From: a virus
Strand: one strand, 5' to 3'
DNA: 32,971 bases
IMG/VR virus record: IMGVR_UViG_3300018839_000004
Span: 1-32,971 of that record
The notes beneath the pieces are model-generated. The model was not told where the DNA came from and searched no databases. It saw only the letters and a program-made list of their open reading frames with translations. Shown here piece by piece: positions 28,433 to 32,971 of this stretch. The translations under genes were made by a program, and so were the position numbers. The stretch's first letter is position 1. The number at the start of each line of letters is the position of its first letter.

Positions 28433-29611
28433 ATGCACGTCTTGTTCAGACTGCGTAAAAATGCCCGGGACAAGCAGGCCCAGGCCGTCGTTTACTGCCG
28501 CATCACCGTCAACGGTGAACGCGCCGGCGGTGAGTTCTCCACGTTCGTAAAGGTGCTCCCTGATCAGTGGGACCAGCACGCCCAGCGGGTGAAGGGTAAG
28601 AGCCTCAAAGCCGGCGACGATAACGCGAAGTTAGACCAGATCCGTTCCAAACTCCGGGGCATCGAGTTGGACCTCACCAACAAAAACAGGCACGTAACGG
28701 CTGATATAATCCAGCAGTATTACCTGGGCCGGGCGGAGGAGCAACTCACTTTCCTCCAGGTGTATGATCGCTTTATTGAAAAGCAGGGCAAAAAAGTGGG
28801 CATAAGCATAGCTCAGGCCACTTTTGATATTTACCAGATCCGGCGCAAAAACCTGGAGCTGTACCTCCATTCGGTAAAGAGTGCCGGCCTCCCTCCTGCT
28901 GAGTTCAACAGCCGGCACGCGGAGGAGTTTGCCCTGTTCCTCCGGAGCAGTAAAAGCTGCTCCCAGGATTACACCATGAAGAACCTGCAAACCATTAAGC
29001 AGGTGCTCCGGTTCGCAGTGAGGCAGGAGATCCTGCTTAAAAACCCTATGGAGGGCTTTGAGTTCAAATTTTCGAAGGTCAAAACGCCGGCGTACCTCAC
29101 CGATGAGGAGGTGGCCAGGATCGCCGCTTACCCGTTCCCTACCAACTTCCTCCAGCGGGTGGCGGACCTGTTTTTGTTCCAGGTGTTCACGGGCTTTGCC
29201 TACGTAGATGCCGTTTCCTTCCATCCTGATCACCATATCCGGCTCTCAACCGATGGTAAGCCCTGGGTGTACAAGGCCCGGCAGAAGTCCACGGAGCAGG
29301 CCGTGCTGCCCTGGTACGGCCGGGCCTTCGAGCCGGCCAGGCTCATCCTGGAAAAGTATAACGGGCAGTTGCCGCGCATGACAAACCAGGTTTACAACCG
29401 GTTGTTAAAGGAGGTGGCCCAGATCGTGGGCATCCAGAAGCGGGTAAACTCCCACATTGCCCGCAAAACGGCGGCCAGCCGGTGGCTGAATGCCGGCGTG
29501 CCGGAGGCAACGGTGGCCCGGATGCTCGGTCATTCAACAACCAAACAATTAAAGGTTTACGCCCAGGTGCTGGAGCAAAAAATTGCCAAAGATGTGGAGG
29601 TGTTGGGATAA
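28433..29611 (+). CDS. int: Tyrosine integrase, Bacteroidota type
   Basis: A 392-residue site-specific recombinase. Residues 1-100 form an arm-binding domain (FRLRKNARDKQAQAVVYCRITVNGER), 105-205 a SAM-like core-binding domain, and 210-392 the catalytic domain. Catalytic residues visible are H341/R344 (HIARKT), H367 (MLGHS) and the nucleophile Y376 (LKVYAQV). The first box reads TGFAYVDAV, without the usual Arg, as in many Bacteroidota integrases. It lies 236 bp downstream of a tRNA-Ser-like attachment core with arm-type repeats, which it presumably uses. It ends before a hairpin at 29672-29695. Confidence 0.92.
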   Translation: MHVLFRLRKNARDKQAQAVVYCRITVNGERAGGEFSTFVKVLPDQWDQHAQRVKGKSLKAGDDNAKLDQIRSKLRGIELDLTNKNRHVTADIIQQYYLGRAEEQLTFLQVYDRFIEKQGKKVGISIAQATFDIYQIRRKNLELYLHSVKSAGLPPAEFNSRHAEEFALFLRSSKSCSQDYTMKNLQTIKQVLRFAVRQEILLKNPMEGFEFKFSKVKTPAYLTDEEVARIAAYPFPTNFLQRVADLFLFQVFTGFAYVDAVSFHPDHHIRLSTDGKPWVYKARQKSTEQAVLPWYGRAFEPARLILEKYNGQLPRMTNQVYNRLLKEVAQIVGIQKRVNSHIARKTAASRWLNAGVPEATVARMLGHSTTKQLKVYAQVLEQKIAKDVEVLG

Positions 29612-29671
29612 GAAAGTGGCAATTTTCGTGCGGTCGCTGATCATCCGCACCGGTTTTGATGAATCTGTTAC

Positions 29672-29695
29672 ATACCCCGGCTACAACCGGGGTAT
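29672..29695 (+). terminator. Terminator after integrase
   Basis: ATACCCCGG (29672-29680) pairs with CCGGGGTAT (29687-29695), loop CTACAA, followed by TTACTTC. The T-run is weak. The remaining 29696-29793 gap is AT-rich with no gene and presumably holds the promoter of the next gene. Confidence 0.6.
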
Positions 29696-29793
29696 TTACT
29701 TCTAAACCGTTAAATGAATAAACTACACGCCACGGGTAACCTACTCATTTGATGCTGTAAAACACAATTTAACAACTTTCCCCTTTTTCAATT

Positions 29794-30123
29794 ATGGGCG
29801 CTGTAGCCGGAATTTTAGCCTTTATTTTAGTTGCCATGCTGTATTTCCTGCCCACCATCCTGGGCTGGAATAAGCGTAACGTGGTTGCCATCTTCATTCT
29901 CAACCTGTTGCTCGGCTGGTCGGTGATCGGTTGGATTGTGGCCCTCATCTGGGCACTGGCAAAGGACTCCACCACCACCGTGGTGGTAAATAACAACAAC
30001 GGCGCCGGCAACGGTACCGGCCAGGTAACCGATGAGCTGACCAGGCTTGACGGTCTCCGGCAGCGGGGGGTAATCAATGATGGGGAGTTTGATCTCCAGA
30101 AAAAGCGGCTCCTGGGCGTTTAA
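29794..30123 (+). CDS. Superinfection immunity protein with SHOCT domain
   Basis: A 109-residue membrane protein. Two hydrophobic helices (about residues 4-24 and 30-54) carry the hallmark YFLPTILGWNKRN and IFILNLLLGWSVIGWIVALIWAL of the superinfection immunity (Imm_superinfect, T4 Imm-like) family. A polar Asn/Gly linker leads to a C-terminal SHOCT module (LTRLDGLRQRGVINDGEFDLQKKRLL, residues about 82-107). In the inner membrane it would block DNA entry by related phages. It stands next to the integrase on the lysogeny strand and ends before a strong terminator, as expected for a gene expressed from the prophage. The family call is confident, the phage-exclusion role inferred. Confidence 0.8.
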   Translation: MGAVAGILAFILVAMLYFLPTILGWNKRNVVAIFILNLLLGWSVIGWIVALIWALAKDSTTTVVVNNNNGAGNGTGQVTDELTRLDGLRQRGVINDGEFDLQKKRLLGV

Positions 30124-30143
30124 TTGCTCTTGCCTCCTAACGT

Positions 30144-30170
30144 AGCCCCTCAATTGAGGGGCTTTTTTTT
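30144..30170 (+). terminator. Strong terminator of lysogeny module
   Basis: AGCCCCTCAATTGAGGGGCT (30144-30163) is a perfect palindrome followed by eight T. It ends the plus-strand module and meets the minus-strand genes coming from the right. Confidence 0.9.
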
Positions 30171-30177
30171 GGCCCTA

Positions 30178-30561
30178 TCAAGCCAGAACCCTGAAAAATG
30201 GGAGGTTCGCCGGGAGCATATGCCAGGTGATTCTGGGCGTAAGCAGCTCCACCTTACCGATGGCCACGCCCAAGCTCATCAGTATATCAGCATGATGGAA
30301 CAAATCAGTCCAGGGAGATCCCCAGGAGGTGCGGAGGGCATTGAGAAAAGAGTAACCTCCCCCTGGCCGCACATTGGCCTGGAGTTCATCAGGGAGCTGC
30401 CGGAGAAAAGCCTCAATGGCCGGCCGGTGCTCCTCCAACTTTTCGGGGTCGAATCCAAAAGTTAAATACACCCCTTCCACAATCACGGCTTTATCAAACC
30501 GATCCCGTTCCACCAGGCAATCCTGGAAAACCTCGTTTAAATTCTTAACATTCAACCACAT
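30178..30561 (-). CDS. Conserved hypothetical phage protein, 127 aa
   Basis: A 127-residue protein (MWLNVKNLNEVFQDCLVERD). It has YLTFGFDPEKLEEHRPAIEAFLRQLPDEL and GGGYSFLNALRTSWGSPWTDLFHHADILMSLG, a conserved-looking pattern in Bacteroidota phage accessory genes. There is no membrane segment. It overlaps the resolvase gene by 17 bp and is the last gene before the convergent lysogeny module. Its function is unknown; DNA-related or anti-host roles fit its place. Confidence 0.6.
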   Translation of the reverse strand: MWLNVKNLNEVFQDCLVERDRFDKAVIVEGVYLTFGFDPEKLEEHRPAIEAFLRQLPDELQANVRPGGGYSFLNALRTSWGSPWTDLFHHADILMSLGVAIGKVELLTPRITWHMLPANLPFFRVLA

Positions 30562-31159
30562 GGCCGGTGCTTTCTTTGATGAGTTTTACGTATTTGTTGA
30601 CTGTCTTGTGTGAAATTTTGAGCTCTTTAGCCATCTGCCGGTTTGACTTCTCCTCTCCCATTAGTTTCTCCAACTTCCAAAGGATGTGCGCAGGCACTGC
30701 CTTACGGCCGCCCACCCGGCCCTCCTCCCGGGCCCTGTCGAGTCCTGCCTTTGTGCGCTCTGACAACCTGATCCGCTCCTGTTTGGCAAGGGTGGCCAGG
30801 ATCGAAATGATGGCTTCTTTGAAAATGCCGGTACTGTCCAGGTAGCCCTCCGTGAATGACTTAAATTGCACTCCGTAGCTTTCCAGGCGCTGGAGGTAGT
30901 TGATGGTTTTCACCGGTCCCTCCCGCGTCAACCGGTCGAGGCTCCAGAACAGCAGCAAATCAAATTTTCGCTTACTGGCATCCTCCCACATCCGGGCAAA
31001 GCCGGCCCGCTGCTGTTCCCCCTTCGAGCCGCTTACGTGGTCAACGTACTCGGCAATAACCTGGTAATTGAGGGCCGTGCACCAGGTACGTAACTGCTGG
31101 AGCTGGTTCTCGGCCGTTTGGTCCTTTGTGGAAACCCTAGCGTAAATGGCTACTCTCAT
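30545..31159 (-). CDS. Serine recombinase (resolvase/invertase type)
   Basis: A 204-residue serine recombinase of the small resolvase/invertase class. The N-terminal catalytic domain reads MRVAIYARVSTKDQ with the nucleophile S10; it continues with DLLLFWSLDRLTREG (arginines of the active site) and an E-helix (AIISILATLAKQERIRLSERTKAGL). The C-terminal helix-turn-helix (SNRQMAKELKISHKTVNKYVKL, residues about 168-190) binds the site. No inverted repeats that would make an invertible segment were found beside it. It may resolve phage dimers or invert a segment elsewhere. The gene overlaps its neighbours (ATGA with the one before). Confidence 0.9.
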   Translation of the reverse strand: MRVAIYARVSTKDQTAENQLQQLRTWCTALNYQVIAEYVDHVSGSKGEQQRAGFARMWEDASKRKFDLLLFWSLDRLTREGPVKTINYLQRLESYGVQFKSFTEGYLDSTGIFKEAIISILATLAKQERIRLSERTKAGLDRAREEGRVGGRKAVPAHILWKLEKLMGEEKSNRQMAKELKISHKTVNKYVKLIKESTGHVVEC

Positions 31160-31389
31160 CCGCGGCCGGGCTTTGGTTTACGCAAAGCATCCCTTTCCAC
31201 TTTACGCTCAGCGTTTTGGATGTTCTGTACAATGCTCAGGATAAAAGGGTTCTCACCCGCGGAGGTGATTAGTACCTGGCCGGTCTGCATATCCTCCGTG
31301 ATGAGGAGGAAACTTTTTGACTTTTGGAGATCCTCCTGGGCAGCCTGTTTTTGCTCCAGGTGGGGCACGTCGGTACGTTCTACTTTCAT
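31156..31389 (-). CDS. Small hypothetical protein, 77 aa
   Basis: A 77-residue, charged protein (MKVERTDVPHLEQKQAAQED). A central SFLLITEDMQTGQVLITSAGENPFILSIV pattern is strand-like. The end (KVERDALRKPKPGRG) is basic. Its stop overlaps the resolvase start as ATGA, so it may be a partner of the recombinase. Nothing firmer is visible. Confidence 0.55.
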   Translation of the reverse strand: MKVERTDVPHLEQKQAAQEDLQKSKSFLLITEDMQTGQVLITSAGENPFILSIVQNIQNAERKVERDALRKPKPGRG

Positions 31390-31433
31390 TGATAGGGGGG
31401 TTAAGTGTAGATTGAAGAAATGGGCCGAAAGAG

Positions 31434-31754
31434 TTAACCAATTGGGGGGCGGTTCCAGCCAGGCCCCCGGTTGGCTTTGAGGGCCTCCCTATGCTCCTGC
31501 ATGGTCTGCTCAAACTGCTCCCGGGCCTTAGCCCATAACTGGGCCATGCACTGCTCATACATGGGTACCGGCAGGGCCTCAATATCAGCTATCAGCCATT
31601 CATGTTCCCACCGGAGCCCGTTGAGGGGGTGGATCTCATCGGTTGGGCCCTCAACCCTTGTAACAAGCCGTTCGGGGCTGTTGGGTCCTTTAATTATGAT
31701 CCGTTGCCGGATGATCAGGCCCATCCGAAGCAAAGCCAGGTAATTCTCATCCAC
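31434..31754 (-). CDS. Small hypothetical protein, 106 aa, GTG start
   Basis: A 106-residue protein (LALLRMGLIIRQRIIIKGPN ... LRWEHEWLIADIEALPVPMY). The frame reaches 31784 only through a TTG. The GTG at 31754 has a good ribosome site (AAAGGGGGTG) and overlaps the preceding gene by 8 bp, so I chose it. The end has Glu/Gln-rich helices then PGWNRPPIG. No family is recognised; it belongs to the small-gene cluster upstream of the resolvase. Confidence 0.55.
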   Translation of the reverse strand: MDENYLALLRMGLIIRQRIIIKGPNSPERLVTRVEGPTDEIHPLNGLRWEHEWLIADIEALPVPMYEQCMAQLWAKAREQFEQTMQEHREALKANRGPGWNRPPIG

Positions 31755-32031
31755 GGGCACCCCCTTTCTGGTAGTGCTGCACAATGGCCCAAAGTTTCTT
31801 ATTTGCCTTCAGCTCGGCCAGGGCCTGGGGGGTGGCCGGCTCCAGCAGGAGCTGGGCATCATACTGGTTTATGGCTTTGCACCTGGTGCAAACCACCAGG
31901 GCGCCGGGGTAGGGCCTGCCACTCCTGGGCTCCTGACTGATCGAGGTGGCGCCACCGGCCGGCCCACCACAAAAGGGGCATTCGGCCAGCACGTTGCCCA
32001 TTGCCGATTTTAGGAATACTGTACTCATCAT
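31747..32031 (-). CDS. Small zinc-ribbon protein, 94 aa (Lar-like pattern)
   Basis: A 94-residue protein. It carries two CxxC pairs, CPFCGG (near residue 19) and CTRCKA (near residue 49), with a Gly/Ser-rich loop between them, like short zinc ribbons. The CPFCGG start resembles Lar-type restriction-alleviation proteins, but the resemblance is short and uncertain. Helical C-terminus: LELKANKKLW-type segment ending in QKGGARG. I chose the ATG at 32031, as the longer frame crosses a hairpin-rich gap with no ribosome site. Confidence 0.6.
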   Translation of the reverse strand: MMSTVFLKSAMGNVLAECPFCGGPAGGATSISQEPRSGRPYPGALVVCTRCKAINQYDAQLLLEPATPQALAELKANKKLWAIVQHYQKGGARG

Positions 32032-32266
32032 TAAAGGGTTTTGCGGCTGAAAAAGCGGAATCGTGGCGGTAAAAGCAGGTGGACACTGGAGGGAAATGGA
32101 CCGGTTATGTTCCACTTTTTGCAGCCCTCTAATTTCACCATTTTGCCCGAAAAACGGGCCACTTTTCAAAAAGGTTTGGGTTCCACCACTAACTCCGTTC
32201 CGGAGGGGCCACCGGCCGGCCCGGGTAGCCTGGCCAGCCGGGGGCACCAGGCCACACGGGCCGGCC
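32032..32266. other. Non-coding gap with hairpins
   Basis: This 235-bp gap contains GGCCGGCCCG (32214-32223) pairing with CGGGCCGGCC (32257-32266), a 10-bp stem next to the stop of the gene at 32267. Within the loop CCTGGCC and GGCC can pair further. A second small hairpin, GCCCGaaaaaCGGGC, lies near 32146-32160. The region probably ends one transcript and starts the next. No gene was found. Confidence 0.5.
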
Positions 32267-32602
32267 CTACTCATCCACAAAGGGAGGCCGGCCGTACGGG
32301 CTCTGGCCGGGCGGCCGGCCCAGGTCGTCCACGGTGGGCTGGTGGCCGCCAGTGTTGCGTCGAGGAGGAGGTGGTGGAGGGTTGCGGTACCCGGGCAAGT
32401 GGCCGGGCGCTGTGGGCACCAGCAGGCCGGGCTCCAGGTCGTTCATTAGGGCCCGCACCTTTGGCAGGAACCGGTGGGATGGCATCACCAGTGCGCCCAC
32501 CAGGTAGATGGGCAGCAGGCCGAAAAACCATAGGGAGGTGCCCAGCAGCCGGATGAGGAGGAACAGGGCCAGCCGGAGGAAAATAATCAGGTTTGTGAGC
32601 AT
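32267..32602 (-). CDS. Small membrane protein with Pro-rich tail, 111 aa
   Basis: A 111-residue protein. Two hydrophobic stretches fill residues 1-45 (LIIFLRLALFLLIRLLG; WFFGLLPIYLVGALVM), and the rest is a polar, Pro-rich tail (NPPPPPPRRNTGGHQP) ending PPFVDE. I chose the ATG at 32602 over the GTG one codon before. It could act at the inner membrane, for example in host takeover or conjugation-like functions, but no family is recognised. Confidence 0.6.
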   Translation of the reverse strand: MLTNLIIFLRLALFLLIRLLGTSLWFFGLLPIYLVGALVMPSHRFLPKVRALMNDLEPGLLVPTAPGHLPGYRNPPPPPPRRNTGGHQPTVDDLGRPPGQSPYGRPPFVDE

Positions 32603-32613
32603 CACGAAAGGGC

Positions 32614-32925
32614 TTATTTAGAGGAGGGAGGGAAACGGCTGGTAAGCATTCGGTTTGCCAGGTACGTGCGGATGGCCAGGGGGAGGGGCTCCACCACCTG
32701 CACCTGGCCCCGGTGGTTAAATTCGAGGTTGCCATCCGGCATTTTCTTTACCCTGAAACCCAATTCTTTGAGCCGTTCAAATTCCATTTCCCTGGCATCA
32801 TCCACGGCCTCCTGCACCACGTGCTCGGGCTTGCCGGCCAGTGCGGCGAAAAGGACAATCACTAAACGTTCCGGTACCATCTTTTCAATAAGTTGCTTAT
32901 TGATAACTGGCTGTAAAATAGCCAC
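32614..32925 (-). CDS. Small hypothetical protein, 103 aa, GTG start
   Basis: A 103-residue protein (MAILQPVINKQLIEKMVPERL if GTG at 32925 is used; an ATG at 32880 is the alternative). Residues about 20-58 are helical (VIVLFAALAGKPEHVVQEAVDDAREM); the end has strand-like FRVKKMPDGNLEFNHRGQVQVV. It lies next to the right edge, 11 bp before the membrane-protein gene. A GC-rich hairpin precedes it. No function is apparent. Confidence 0.5.
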   Translation of the reverse strand: MAILQPVINKQLIEKMVPERLVIVLFAALAGKPEHVVQEAVDDAREMEFERLKELGFRVKKMPDGNLEFNHRGQVQVVEPLPLAIRTYLANRMLTSRFPPSSK

Positions 32926-32971
32926 CCCCGGGCAAACGCCGGCCGGCGCCGCCCGGGGGTGGCAGGGGGGG

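Overview
The window is almost wholly phage DNA: a temperate, tailed (HK97-capsid type) bacteriophage of a Bacteroidota host. The Bacteroidota assignment rests on the integrase type (a first catalytic box written TGFAYVDAV instead of the usual Arg-containing one), TAnnTTTG-like -7 promoter elements in the lysogeny switch, and phage proteins of kinds I know from Bacteroidota phages (DUF6712-like connector, capsid, portal, tail proteins). Base composition is GC-rich, so a GC-rich Bacteroidota host is likely; genus cannot be told from the sequence. No unmistakable host gene is present.

Layout. Nearly all genes read on the minus strand, so the biological order is right to left. Positions 32925-30178 hold small accessory genes and a serine resolvase. 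Positions 27484-30170 are the lysogeny module on the plus strand: repressor, a tRNA-Ser-like attachment core with flanking arm-type repeats, tyrosine integrase, and a superinfection-immunity/SHOCT membrane protein. Divergent from the repressor, 27483-19330 is the early operon: a small Cro-position protein, coiled-coil proteins, Cys-rich and C2H2 zinc-finger proteins, and a lambda-O-like replication initiator. From 19141 to the left edge lie the late genes: fibre/adhesin and cell-wall enzymes, prohead protease-scaffold, major capsid, head/tail proteins, small and large terminase, a DNA adenine methyltransferase, portal, connector, a holin/spanin-like cassette, and tail genes that run off the window.

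Regulation. The late region divides into four transcription units, starting near 19141, 14762, 8962 and 6374. Each has one copy of the same motif (minus-strand consensus CTTTYNGGTCCTACTYTC) 28-46 bp upstream of its first start codon, and strong terminators separate the units. Four iterons (consensus TGGACCCATTCGGGAG) spaced 20-21 bp sit just upstream of the first unit and beside the last early gene (19330-19791), which is therefore a candidate late activator. This four-promoter regulon plus phased iterons is the most interesting system in the window. Two late intergenic regions (6375-6957 and 9021-9381) are also dense in RNA-like structure; one holds a possible 27-residue membrane peptide on the opposite strand.

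The attachment core has phage genes on both sides, which suggests a free or circularly permuted phage genome (attP) rather than a host junction, but this is inference. All family names are from recognition of the sequence alone; no database was searched.
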